37,334 bases of DNA. It comes from an uncultured beta proteobacterium (GTDB lineage: Bacteria; Pseudomonadota; Gammaproteobacteria; Burkholderiales; SG8-41). The DNA lies in the NCBI GenBank assembly GCA_903905655.1, contig CAIVHG010000082.1:1-37334 (forward strand), in the 5' to 3' direction. Within the stretch, counting starts at the first letter, position 1. Each line of letters starts with the position of its first letter. A program made the position numbers and the translations under genes. The notes below the pieces were generated by a model that saw nothing but the letters and a program-made list of their open reading frames with translations, was not told the origin of the DNA and made no database searches. Of the stretch, positions 9,325 through 17,900 are shown piece by piece.

Positions 9325-9330
9325 TCTTTC

Positions 9331-10305
9331 TCAATCCTTGGCGCGCACCTCTGGATTCAGCAAATTGACCGGGGCGCCGGACGCAAATCCCAGGATGCCG
9401 TCGACCGCAATGGCATAGAGCGCTTCGAGCATGGAGCGCTCGACATAGCCCAGGTGCGGCGTGCACAGCGCATTCGGCAGCTTGAGCAGCGGATCGCTCG
9501 CGCCGGTCACCGGTTCATCTTCATAGACGTCGACGGCCGCGTAGCCGGGCCGGCCGCGCTGGAGCGCTTCGGCGAGCGCGCCCGCTTCGATCAGCGGAGC
9601 ACGGCTGGTATTGACCAAGAGCGCGCTCGGTTTCATGCGCGCGAGATCGGAGCCGCTGACGATGCCGCGCGTCTCATCGTTGAGCGCAAGGTGCAGACTC
9701 AGGATATCGGCGCGCTCGAAAAATTCAGCGCGTCCAGCCGCCACTTCATAGCCAGCTGCGCGTGCCCTTGATTGCGATCCCTCGCGTCCCCAGCACAGGA
9801 TATTCATGCCGAATGCCTTGCCGATGGCCGCCACGCTGTTGCCGATGCGGCCGTAGCTATAGATGCCCAGCGTCTTGCCGTATAAGCCAGTGCCGACCGT
9901 GGACTGCCATGCGCCGCGCTTCAGTTGCTCGACTTCATACGGGAGGTGGCGCACGGCAGACAGGATGAGTCCCCAGGTGAATTCGGCCGTCGCAGGCGAT
10001 GCCCCGGCGCCGGCCGCGGAGACCAGGATGCCACGTTCGCTGCACGCGGCGACGTCGACGTGCTGCGTGTTGCGGCCGGTCTGCGCGATCAGCCTGAGTT
10101 TGGGCAGGCGTTCGATCACGGTGCGCGGGAATGCGGAGCGCTGCTGCGTGAGCACCACCACCTCGGCGTCTTGCAGGCGCGTCGCGAGTTTGAGCGGATG
10201 CTTCTCGGTATCGTGGAACACGATCACCTCGTGGCCCGCGAGGCGCGCATAGCACGTGCACTGCCGGAACAGGTCCTGGTAATCGTCTATGACTGCAATT
10301 TTCAT
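9331..10305 (-). CDS. D-2-hydroxyacid dehydrogenase family protein
   Basis: A 324-residue NAD(P)-dependent dehydrogenase of the D-isomer-specific 2-hydroxyacid (phosphoglycerate dehydrogenase-like) family. It has an N-terminal catalytic domain with TQTGR-like loop AQTGRNTQHVD, then the nucleotide-binding motif IYSYGRIGNSVA (about residues 149-160, with Y in place of the usual L/F before GxIG). The catalytic Arg is in NTSRAPLI, the Glu in VYEDEPV and the His in TPHLGYVE. It reduces 2-oxo acids or oxidises D-2-hydroxy acids in the cytoplasm. It starts 104 bp from the divergent HpaI aldolase gene, so the two could share a control region. An aldolase forming a 2-oxo acid or hydroxyacid beside such a dehydrogenase is sensible, but substrates are not known. 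Confidence 0.92.
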   Translation of the reverse strand: MKIAVIDDYQDLFRQCTCYARLAGHEVIVFHDTEKHPLKLATRLQDAEVVVLTQQRSAFPRTVIERLPKLRLIAQTGRNTQHVDVAACSERGILVSAAGAGASPATAEFTWGLILSAVRHLPYEVEQLKRGAWQSTVGTGLYGKTLGIYSYGRIGNSVAAIGKAFGMNILCWGREGSQSRARAAGYEVAAGRAEFFERADILSLHLALNDETRGIVSGSDLARMKPSALLVNTSRAPLIEAGALAEALQRGRPGYAAVDVYEDEPVTGASDPLLKLPNALCTPHLGYVERSMLEALYAIAVDGILGFASGAPVNLLNPEVRAKD

Positions 10306-10409
10306 GAGCTACTCCATGCGGCGGTGCGTGCTGCGCCTGCAGACTGCGTGAAATGATAGCATTGCAAATTCGGTAAACCCTATGATTCGTGCTGCCCGAA
10401 AGGAAAGAC

Positions 10410-11210
10410 ATGCCTGAAGCACTGCGCAACGTCCTCAAAAACTCGCTCAAGGAAAAACTCGCTCAGGGGCACGTGGTCACGACCCTGTCGATCCGCATCT
10501 TCCCGGGCATCGAAATCGTACATATCGCGAAAGCCTGCGGCTTCGATGCGCTCTACATCGATCTGCAGCACAGCTCGCTGTCGATCGAGAGCACGAGCCT
10601 GCTCTCCATCGCGGCGCTGGGCGTCGGCATCCCGGCCATCGTGCGCGTGCCGACTTATGGGCCTGAATACATCTGCCGCGTGCTGGACGGCGGCGCGCAG
10701 GGCGTGCTTGCGCCAGACGTCGCATCGGTCGAGGACGCGCGCAAGATCGTCGCGCTCAGCAAATTCGCCCCGCAGGGCGAACGCTCCACCGGAGGCGGCT
10801 TGCCGCACCTCGGCTACCGCAACTGGCCTGCGCAGGAAACAACCGAGGTCATGAACGAGACCACCAGCGTATTCGTGCAGATCGAGTCGTCCACTGCGGT
10901 CGATCACGCCGACCAGATTGCCGCGGTCGATGGCGTCGATCTGCTGATGGTCGGCACCAACGACCTGTGCGCGAGCTTCGGCATTCCGGGACAGCACGGC
11001 CACAAGCTGGTGCGCGAGGCGTACGCGCGCATCATCGCGGCCGCGCGCAAGCACGGCAAGCACGTGGGCGTCGGCGGCATCTCGGACCAGAAGCTGATCG
11101 CCGAGTACGTGGGCATGGGCGCGCGCCTGGTGGCGACCGGTACCGACGTCGGCATGCTGATGGAGATCGGCAGCCAGCGTGTGAAATTCGTGCAGAGCCT
11201 GCGCGTCTGA
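10410..11210 (+). CDS. HpcH/HpaI-family aldolase
   Basis: A 266-residue class II aldolase of the HpaI (4-hydroxy-2-oxoheptanedioate aldolase) family. Such enzymes cleave 4-hydroxy-2-oxo acids to pyruvate and an aldehyde using a divalent metal. Seen are IDLQHSS (catalytic His; the usual Glu in DxEH is Gln here), the substrate Arg in IVRVPTY, the metal Glu in VFVQIESS and the metal Asp in VGTNDLCASFG. AGGAAAG (10401-10407) precedes the ATG at 10410; the in-frame GTG at 10389 lacks such a site. It is divergent from the D-2-hydroxyacid dehydrogenase and convergent with the tcuA-like gene, with a strong hairpin between. The exact substrate is unknown. Confidence 0.9.
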   Translation: MPEALRNVLKNSLKEKLAQGHVVTTLSIRIFPGIEIVHIAKACGFDALYIDLQHSSLSIESTSLLSIAALGVGIPAIVRVPTYGPEYICRVLDGGAQGVLAPDVASVEDARKIVALSKFAPQGERSTGGGLPHLGYRNWPAQETTEVMNETTSVFVQIESSTAVDHADQIAAVDGVDLLMVGTNDLCASFGIPGQHGHKLVREAYARIIAAARKHGKHVGVGGISDQKLIAEYVGMGARLVATGTDVGMLMEIGSQRVKFVQSLRV

Positions 11211-11230
11211 GCGACGCGCAGGTATTTCCA

Positions 11231-11253
11231 GCGGCGAGCGTGACGCTCGCCGC
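11231..11253. terminator. Bidirectional hairpin between convergent genes
   Basis: A perfect 10-bp stem (GCGGCGAGCG at 11231-11240 with its complement at 11244-11253) closes a TGA loop, 20 bases after the aldolase stop and just before the tcuA-like stop. It is placed to end transcription from both sides, although there is no clear U-tract. Confidence 0.55.
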
Positions 11254-11258
11254 CAGAC

Positions 11259-12761
11259 TTACTCGGCCGTCTTGCCCAGTGCAAACAAGGCGGCTTCGCG
11301 TCCCGCGGTGCGTCCGAACACCGCGCCGGCCATGAGGCCGGAACTACTCGGGTAATTGAAGTAGAAAAGCCCGCCAACGATCTCGCCACCCGCGTACAGT
11401 CCGCGCATCGGGTCATCCGCCATGTCCAGGACGCGGCTGGTCTTGTCGATCTTGATCCCGCCAAAGGTGAAGGTGATGCCGCAGCCTATCGAGTACGCCG
11501 TATACGGCGGCTTGTCGAGCGCGGTCGCCCAATTCGACTTGGGGAGCGCCAGGCCAACCGTGCCGCGTCCGTCCTTGATGTTGGGATCGAACGGCGGCGC
11601 GTCTTTCTTGATGGATGCGTCGAACTCGCGCACCGTTTCGAGGAAGGCCTTGGGCTCCACGTCCTCCATGCGCTTGACGAGCTCTTCCAGCGTGTCGGCC
11701 TCGACCTTGTGACCCCCGCGCATCTTGTACTCGCCGCGCAGCAGGTGGGTGGTCTGCGTATCGAACACCTGCCAGGCATAGCTGCCCGGCTGCTTGAGCA
11801 CGATGGGGCCGTACTTCACGTAGGTAAAGTTGCGCCAGTCCGCGCCTTCATCGACGAAGCGTTTGCCCTCGGCGTTGACCATGATGCCCATCGGATAGCT
11901 GTGGCGGATGCCGGCGCCGATCTTCTCGAGATTGCCGAAGTCCGGAGCATAGCGCTCGAACGGACACGCGTGGGACGCCGACCAATGGCCATAGGACTGG
12001 GCGCCGATCTCAAGCGCCATGCGGATGCCTTCGCCGGTGTTGTAGCGCGTGCCGCGTACCTTGACGAGCTCCCAGCCCGGCCCGAGGTAGCGCGTGCGCC
12101 ATTCGCGGTTGGCTTCAAAGCCGCCGCAGGCAAGCACTACCGCTCCCGCGTAGATCTGCTCTTCCACGCCGTCGATGACGACGCTCACGCCGTTGACGCC
12201 TTCTTTCCCGCGCAGCAGCTTCATGACATGGGCGCCGTAACGCAGTTCGATGCCCTGCTGCGCTATCGCCTTGTACTCGCTTTCTACCAGCCCCTGTCCG
12301 GCGCCAATCGCATTGACTACGACACCGCTGGTGAACTTGTAGCGGCCATTGACTTTGAACGCCTGGCGCCCGTATTGCGGTTCGAATTTCACGCCCTGCT
12401 TGCGGATCCATTTCACGGTATCGGTGCTGCGATCGACGAGGATTTCCGCGAGCTCGGGATCGATGTTGTATTGAGTCGTGCGGCCGAGATCGTCGAGGTA
12501 TTTTTCTGCAGTGTATTGGCCGAAGTCGGTGATCGCGATGTCCTCTGCGCTCAGCTCCGGCACCACCTCCTTGATGTCCTCGAGGCCATTGTGCACCATG
12601 CGAAAGCCGCCGCCGGTGAACCGGCTGTTGCCGCCGCGCTTGGCCTCGGGGGCGCGCTCGAGCACCAGCACTTTCGCGCCATGTTCTTTGGCCGACATTG
12701 CGGCACACAGGGCGGCATTGCCGCCGCCAACGACGATGACATCGCAGTATTTGTTCGTCAT
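11259..12761 (-). CDS. tcuA: FAD-dependent tricarballylate dehydrogenase-like flavoprotein
   Basis: A 500-residue flavoprotein of the fumarate reductase/succinate dehydrogenase family that most resembles TcuA, which oxidises tricarballylate to cis-aconitate. The FAD-binding motif VIVVGGGNAALCAAMSA is at residues 9-25, with LERA at about 34-37. It continues with GGNSRFTGGGFR, VVLACGGFEANREW, and the C-terminal GGIKIDK and LYAGGEIVGG plus SSSGLMAGAVFGRTAG typical of the family. TcuA normally passes electrons to TcuB, an iron-sulphur/haem protein, but no tcuB is present in this window. It is divergent from the ornithine-cyclodeaminase-like gene over 341 bp. Other substrates (3-oxosteroid, urocanate) are used by related proteins, so the tricarballylate call is a family match, not proof. 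Confidence 0.8.
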   Translation of the reverse strand: MTNKYCDVIVVGGGNAALCAAMSAKEHGAKVLVLERAPEAKRGGNSRFTGGGFRMVHNGLEDIKEVVPELSAEDIAITDFGQYTAEKYLDDLGRTTQYNIDPELAEILVDRSTDTVKWIRKQGVKFEPQYGRQAFKVNGRYKFTSGVVVNAIGAGQGLVESEYKAIAQQGIELRYGAHVMKLLRGKEGVNGVSVVIDGVEEQIYAGAVVLACGGFEANREWRTRYLGPGWELVKVRGTRYNTGEGIRMALEIGAQSYGHWSASHACPFERYAPDFGNLEKIGAGIRHSYPMGIMVNAEGKRFVDEGADWRNFTYVKYGPIVLKQPGSYAWQVFDTQTTHLLRGEYKMRGGHKVEADTLEELVKRMEDVEPKAFLETVREFDASIKKDAPPFDPNIKDGRGTVGLALPKSNWATALDKPPYTAYSIGCGITFTFGGIKIDKTSRVLDMADDPMRGLYAGGEIVGGLFYFNYPSSSGLMAGAVFGRTAGREAALFALGKTAE

Positions 12762-13102
12762 AGATTGCTCTCTAGCTAAACTTCGATCAGGAACAAGCGC
12801 GAATTTCTTGTGGTTTTTGAATCGCGCGCATCATCTAACGCGGTTGCCACCCTGCGCACCCAATGTACGGGTGTAGCACCCGGCAGGCGCCCGCCAGTAT
12901 AGCAGGCACACGCGGCCTGTCCAAACGCGTGCCGGCGCGCGGCCTCCTGATCTATGGCGATCATTCTGTACAATGAGCGAACTGCCGGGATTCCTCCGGC
13001 GATAGTAAAAGAGCGCTGCAGCTCCTGCATATCTTCCGCGAATTAACCAGTCCTGCGCCAGCCGTAGGTTAGAATTGCGCAGGATCATGCAGTGATGAAC
13101 CC
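12762..13102. other. 341-bp divergent intergenic region, tcuA-like / cyclodeaminase-like
   Basis: Shared upstream region of two divergent genes. A TACAAT hexamer at 12969-12974 on the plus strand could be a -10 box, without a good -35. A small hairpin (GCCGG at 12984-12988 with CCGGC at 12996-13000) lies just downstream of it. A 6-bp inverted pair GCGCGA / TCGCGC (12797-12802 and 12822-12827) lies near the tcuA-like start. No small gene or RNA was recognised. Confidence 0.35.
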
Positions 13103-14227
13103 ATGCTACTAATCGACAACAATGCGGTGCAGCAAGTCCTGCGAACGGAGGACTGCATACGCGTACAGGAAGAGGCGTTCGCGGATATCATCAGCGGCCG
13201 CGCGATGCATCGTCCGCGCATCGACACCTACGCTCCATCATCCGCAAAAAAAGACGGCTACTACCGCTTCAGCTCGATGGAGGGCGCGACGGTACGGCCG
13301 GGACCGTACTACGCGATCCGCATGAAATCCGACATCGCCTATTGGCCACGCACGCCGGATGGCGGCTGGACGGAGCAGAAGTACAGCGTGCGCCCCGGAT
13401 TGTATTGCGGCCTGATCATGCTGTTCAGCACCGAGCACGGTGGGCCGCTCGCAATGATCAACGACGGCGTGCTGCAGCATGCGCGCGTCGGCGCCGGCGC
13501 GGGCCTCGGCGCGAAGTATCTGTCGCGCGCGAATTCTGCGGTGGTGGGGATGCTCGGATGTGGGGGCATGGCGAGATCCTATGCGCGTGCTTTTGCCGCC
13601 GTGCGTCCGATTAAACTGATCCGTGTCTACAGCCCGACGCCGGCGCGCCGCGCAGCGTTTGCGCAGGAGATGGCAGCGGAACTCGGCATCAGCGTGGTGG
13701 CGGTGGACAGCGCGGCTGCGGCCGTAGGCGGGGCCGACATTGTGGCGAGCTGCACCGACAGCATGAAGCCGACTATCGAGGCCGCGTGGATCACCAAGGG
13801 CATGCATGTAACCAACGTGGGCCCTGCGGAGATCGCGCGCGCCTGTTACGAACGCTTTGACGTATGCGTGCGCCAGGGCGAGGCCGGCAGCGGCAGCCAG
13901 GCGCTGCGCGAAAGCGACCGCCTGCGGCGCGAAGTTGGCCAAAGCCCGCTCGCTTATATCGCGGGCACCGAGGAGGAAATGCAGCGGCTGCCGGCGCGCG
14001 ATCCCAACCGCGTCGGATTCGGCGGAGATTTTCCGCACGTGGCGGAACTGATCACGGGACGGGTCGCGGGCCGTACCAGCGACGATCAGGTGAGCTTCTA
14101 TCACAACTTCGGAAACCAGGGCCTGCAGTTTGCCTGCGTCGGCGGCCTCGTCTACGAGCGTGCGCGTGCCGCGGGGCTGGGGCGCGAACTGCCCGACGAA
14201 TGGTTCACGCAGGATGTGCGTAACTAG
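13103..14227 (+). CDS. Ornithine cyclodeaminase / mu-crystallin family protein
   Basis: A 374-residue NAD(P)-binding protein of the OCD/mu-crystallin family. Members include ornithine cyclodeaminase, ketimine reductases, alanine dehydrogenases and opine or siderophore-precursor enzymes. Visible are the N-terminal substrate domain (Arg in YAIRMKSD, about residues 69-76), DGVLQHARVGAGAGLGAKYL, and the Rossmann motif VGMLGCGGMARSYARAF (about 148-164). It is somewhat longer than the usual 310-350, with an insert around residues 80-100. The ATG at 13103 fits the family start (LLIDN). It lies 75 bp before the first Bug gene in the same direction, so it may head that block. Its actual substrate cannot be fixed from sequence. 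Confidence 0.85.
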   Translation: MLLIDNNAVQQVLRTEDCIRVQEEAFADIISGRAMHRPRIDTYAPSSAKKDGYYRFSSMEGATVRPGPYYAIRMKSDIAYWPRTPDGGWTEQKYSVRPGLYCGLIMLFSTEHGGPLAMINDGVLQHARVGAGAGLGAKYLSRANSAVVGMLGCGGMARSYARAFAAVRPIKLIRVYSPTPARRAAFAQEMAAELGISVVAVDSAAAAVGGADIVASCTDSMKPTIEAAWITKGMHVTNVGPAEIARACYERFDVCVRQGEAGSGSQALRESDRLRREVGQSPLAYIAGTEEEMQRLPARDPNRVGFGGDFPHVAELITGRVAGRTSDDQVSFYHNFGNQGLQFACVGGLVYERARAAGLGRELPDEWFTQDVRN

Positions 14228-14302
14228 TATCTAATGCACCGGCGCAGACCGGCTTCACAGCATTGACTACAAAGCAGTCTGATTGCATTTTTAGGAGGAA
14301 AC

Positions 14303-15280
14303 ATGAAACGATTTGCTCAAGCATTGCTGCAGGCTGCTGCAGTCATTTGCGTTGCGGTCGCGCCGGCAGTGCAGGCGCAGAATTTTCCAACCAAGCCACT
14401 ACACGTGATCACGGAGTTCGCTCCGGGCACTGGCGCCGACATCTATTTGCGCAAGGCCTTTGCCGCCGTGTCTACGGTCATGGGCCAGCCGATCGTCCTG
14501 GACAACCGCGCCGGCGCGGGCGGCCTGCTGGCTGCGCAGACCGTCGCGAACGCAACGCCCGACGGCTACACGCTGCTCGCGGCGTCGCAGAACGTGGTTC
14601 TGATACGCCCGTTTCTGGCGAAGTCGAACAACGTGATCCTGTTCAAGGACCTCGTGCCCATCACGCAGGTCTACAAGTCGACGACGATGATTGTCGCCAA
14701 CCTTCAGCTTCCGGTGAAGTCGCTCACGGAACTCATCGATTACGCGAAGGCGAACCCCGGCAAGATTTCCTTCGGCTCCTCGGGATTCGGCTCCTCCCAT
14801 CATTTCACCGGCGAGGAACTTCAGGTGCTGACGGGCGTGAAGATGGTGCACGTCGCGTACAAGGGCGGAGTGCAGTCGATGCAGGCGGCCGCAACCGGCG
14901 AAACGCAGATCTCGATCGGGTTCGCCGAGACGGGCATGCCGGTCGTGCGCGCCGGCCGGGTACGCGTGCTCGCCATCGTTGAAGGCCAGCCGTCGGGCTC
15001 GCTGGCCGACGTTCCGCTCGCCTCCAAGGTCATACCCGGATTCCAGCCGCTGCCGTCGTGGGCCGGCCTGTTCGCACCCGCCGGCATCCCGCCGGCGCTG
15101 CTGCAGCGGCTGAACGCGCTGATCGTCAAGGGACTTAAGATGCCTGAAGCGAAGACCGAATCGGAACTCACCGATCCGGTCGCGGATTCGCCAGCGAGCT
15201 TCGCTGCTACACTGAAGAGCCAGTCCGCGCTGATCGCCAAGATTGCGAAGGCTGCCAACATCACGCCCAAGGACGATTGA
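14303..15280 (+). CDS. Bug/TctC-family periplasmic binding protein (first of four)
   Basis: A 325-residue tripartite tricarboxylate transporter-type substrate-binding protein. Residues 1-25 form a Sec signal peptide with a likely cut after AVQA, before QNFPTKP. The usual Bug loops follow: EFAPGTGADIYLRK (ligand loop 1), DNRAGAGGLLAAQ (loop 2), TPDGYTLL, and LTELIDYAKANPGKISFGSSG. Bug proteins bind carboxylates or similar small acids in the periplasm. Ribosome site AGGAGG (14293-14298) precedes the ATG. It lies 19 bp before the first PrpD gene, so the two form a binding-protein/enzyme pair. No TctA/TctB permease is nearby, which is common for this family. Confidence 0.93.
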   Translation: MKRFAQALLQAAAVICVAVAPAVQAQNFPTKPLHVITEFAPGTGADIYLRKAFAAVSTVMGQPIVLDNRAGAGGLLAAQTVANATPDGYTLLAASQNVVLIRPFLAKSNNVILFKDLVPITQVYKSTTMIVANLQLPVKSLTELIDYAKANPGKISFGSSGFGSSHHFTGEELQVLTGVKMVHVAYKGGVQSMQAAATGETQISIGFAETGMPVVRAGRVRVLAIVEGQPSGSLADVPLASKVIPGFQPLPSWAGLFAPAGIPPALLQRLNALIVKGLKMPEAKTESELTDPVADSPASFAATLKSQSALIAKIAKAANITPKDD

Positions 15281-15299
15281 TCCGGAACCAATCGCAGCA

Positions 15300-16679
15300 A
15301 TGAGCGGCACAACCAATCCGACACTCGCGCTCGCGCGCTACGCGGTGAGCGCGCGGGCCGGCGATCTGCCGTTGGCGGTGGAGCAGATGGCGCTGCGCAC
15401 ATTTTTGAATTACCTGGGCTGCGCGCTCGGCGGCGCGCGGCATGAGAGCGTAGAGACCGCCGTGCGCGCCCTGGGTCAGTACTCAGGGCCGCCGGCAGCG
15501 ACTGCAATCGGGCGCGGCGAGCGCTACGATATCCTGCTCGCGAGCCTCGTCAACAGCATGAGTGCTAGCGTCTATTCCTTCGATGATACGCATGCCGAGG
15601 CCGTGGTGCATCCGGGCGGGCCGGTGGCCTCGGCGCTGCTCGCGCTCGCGGAGACGCGGCCGGTCAGCGGTGCAGAGTTCCTGCTCGCTTTCACGCTCGG
15701 CGCTGAAGTGGTGTGCCGCGTGAGCAAAGCGATTTCCGTGGCGCCGGCGCGCGGCGTGATGGGTTGGGTACAGACCGGTATCGCGGCAGGCATCGGTGCT
15801 GCGGTCGGCGTCGGCAAGCTGCTCGCGCTCGATGAGCAGCGCCTGGCGTGGGCGATCGGCATCGCCGCCTGTCAGGCGGGCGGCATGCGCTCCCTAGCGC
15901 ATAGCATGTGTTTTTCATTCATGGCGGGCCAGGCTGCGCAGTCCGGCCTGCGTGCGGCGCTGCTGGCGGAGCAGGGCTTCACCAGTTCTGAGAACGCGCT
16001 GACGTCGGCCAACGGCTACACCGAGCTGTATGCCGAAGCAGCGAACCCTGCGGCGCTCACTGCGGGCCTGGGTGAGCACTTCGAGATACTGAGCAACACC
16101 TTCAAGCCTTATCCGTGCGGCGTGGTCATACACCCGGTGATCGACGCCTGCCTGGAAGTCGGAATGAAGCACGCATTCGATCTGCGCGCGATCGAGCGCA
16201 TCCGCATCGAGGTCAATTCTGCCACCCTCAAGCTTTCAGACCGGCAACATCCTCAGGACAGTTTTGCCGGGCAGGCCAGTGCCCAGCATTGGGCCGCCGC
16301 TGCGCTCGTCGACCGGGCGGCCGGCATCGCGCAGTCGGCGCCGGCCAAGCTCAGGCAGCCGGAGATCGTCGCGTTGCGCGACAAGATCGAGCTCGCAGGC
16401 GACGCGGCGCTCGCGCGCGATGCGGCCGCAGTGCGCATCACGCTCGCCTCAGGCGAGGTGCTCGTGCAGCGCGTAGCGCATTGCCGCGGCGCCGCCGAGC
16501 GCCCCATGACGGATGCAGAACTGGAGCAGAAATTCCGCGACCAGGCGGCAACTGCCCTGCCTGCGGCGGAAGTCGAGGCTTTGGTCGAGGCGTGCCGGAC
16601 ACTGTCCAGTCAGTGCGACGTCGGCAACATCGCACGCCGCGCTGCCGGCCGCGATTTAGGCAATACTGCGGGAGCCTGA
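15300..16679 (+). CDS. MmgE/PrpD family protein (first of three)
   Basis: A 459-residue member of the MmgE/PrpD family, which includes 2-methylcitrate dehydratase, cis-aconitate decarboxylase and iminodisuccinate epimerase. The N-terminal conserved block has SFDDTHAEAVVHPG (Asp95, Asp96, His98, His104), as in active members. However, the later GfH position reads GVMGWVQTG and the usual K-x-x-x-H-x-G segment reads MCFSFMAGQAAQSG. The conserved Lys and His seen in the second PrpD here are therefore absent. The ATG at 15300 is 19 bp after the Bug stop and gives a normal N-terminus. It is likely cotranscribed with the Bug protein. The altered active-site region suggests a different reaction; the substrate is unknown. 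Confidence 0.9.
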   Translation: MSGTTNPTLALARYAVSARAGDLPLAVEQMALRTFLNYLGCALGGARHESVETAVRALGQYSGPPAATAIGRGERYDILLASLVNSMSASVYSFDDTHAEAVVHPGGPVASALLALAETRPVSGAEFLLAFTLGAEVVCRVSKAISVAPARGVMGWVQTGIAAGIGAAVGVGKLLALDEQRLAWAIGIAACQAGGMRSLAHSMCFSFMAGQAAQSGLRAALLAEQGFTSSENALTSANGYTELYAEAANPAALTAGLGEHFEILSNTFKPYPCGVVIHPVIDACLEVGMKHAFDLRAIERIRIEVNSATLKLSDRQHPQDSFAGQASAQHWAAAALVDRAAGIAQSAPAKLRQPEIVALRDKIELAGDAALARDAAAVRITLASGEVLVQRVAHCRGAAERPMTDAELEQKFRDQAATALPAAEVEALVEACRTLSSQCDVGNIARRAAGRDLGNTAGA

Positions 16680-16831
16680 TAGGAAGGATAGGAATTGACG
16701 AAGTCAAATCGACCTTGCGAGTGGTTACCGAAGGCAACCTGAATCATTTCTGCCGCACCCGCATTGCCGAAACAGGCGCGTGTAGTCAAAATACAAATAC
16801 AAATACAGATGCTATTTACAGGGGGACAATC

Positions 16832-17797
16832 ATGAAACTGATAACCAGAATCGCTTTGCTCTTTGCGTTGGTGATGGCCGCCAGCGCTTTTGCGCAGCAG
16901 AACTTTCCCAACCGGCCGATCCGGCTCGTCATCGGTTCGGTTCCGGGCGGTGGCAACGACATCGTCGGGCGCATGCTTGCGCGCAGGCTCTCCGAAACCC
17001 TCGGGCAGCAGATGATCGTTGACAACCGCGGCGGGGCCAACGGCATCATCGGCATGGAGATCGTGATGCGGGCACCGCCCGACGGCTACACGATATTCAT
17101 GGGCACTACCGGCCACCTCAGCGTCAACCCGGTGCTCTATAAGCAGTTGCCGTTCAACATGGAAAAGGATTTCACGCCGCTCACCGAGGTGGTATCCGTG
17201 CCATTCCTGCTCTACGTGCATCCGTCTTTCCCGCCGAAGACGCTGGCTGAACTGATCGCGAACGCCAAGGCAAATCCCGGGAAAGTACTCTGGTACTCGA
17301 GCGGCGACGGCGGCCTGCCGCGGCTCACCGGCGAGTTGCTCAACATGGAGACCGGCATGAAGACGACGCGCATTCCCTATAAGGGCAGCGCTCCAGGATT
17401 CAACGATCTGCTTGGCGGCCAGGTGCAGTATGGCATCGACGCCGTCGCCATCGGGCTGCAGCAGGTGAAGGCGGGCCGCCTGCGGGCGCTCGCCACCACT
17501 TCCAAAGGACGCCTGCCATTCCTGCCCGATGTGCCGGCGATGAGCGAAACGCTGCCTAATTTCGAGGTCGTGAACTGGTACGGGATGGTGCTGCCTGCGG
17601 GCACGCCGCGCGCGATCGTCAACCGGCTGCATTCCGAGTTCGTCAAGGCCATGAACGTTCCAGAGATCCGCGAGAAGCTGGTCGATCAGGCCACCTTCCC
17701 GGTCGGCAGCACGCCGGAGGAATTCGGCAAGTTCAGGAAGGCGGAAGAAGGCAAGTGGGCGAAGGTGATCAAGCAGGCCAACATTCCTTTGGAGTGA
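16832..17797 (+). CDS. Bug/TctC-family periplasmic binding protein (second of four)
   Basis: A 321-residue Bug-type binding protein. The signal peptide is residues 1-21, ending SAFA before QQNFPNRPIR. Ligand loops are well conserved: IGSVPGGGNDIVGR and DNRGGANGIIGME, then PPDGYTIFMG. The mature part ends KVIKQANIPLE, as usual for the family. The ATG at 16832 follows a GGGGGAC ribosome site and is the only start that yields a signal peptide; the frame stays open upstream through the PrpD gene but is not coding there. It precedes the maleate-isomerase-like gene by 103 bp. Three near-tandem AAATAC units (about 16791-16808) sit in the leader. Confidence 0.93.
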   Translation: MKLITRIALLFALVMAASAFAQQNFPNRPIRLVIGSVPGGGNDIVGRMLARRLSETLGQQMIVDNRGGANGIIGMEIVMRAPPDGYTIFMGTTGHLSVNPVLYKQLPFNMEKDFTPLTEVVSVPFLLYVHPSFPPKTLAELIANAKANPGKVLWYSSGDGGLPRLTGELLNMETGMKTTRIPYKGSAPGFNDLLGGQVQYGIDAVAIGLQQVKAGRLRALATTSKGRLPFLPDVPAMSETLPNFEVVNWYGMVLPAGTPRAIVNRLHSEFVKAMNVPEIREKLVDQATFPVGSTPEEFGKFRKAEEGKWAKVIKQANIPLE

Positions 17798-17900
17798 TCC
17801 CGGCGCCTTGCTTAGCGTGTGTTAGGCGTCTATGCTGTGGCTAAACAATCTGCACGCTGCGCCCGGCGCAGCGCTTATCGTTCTGGTAGAGGAGTATTAA

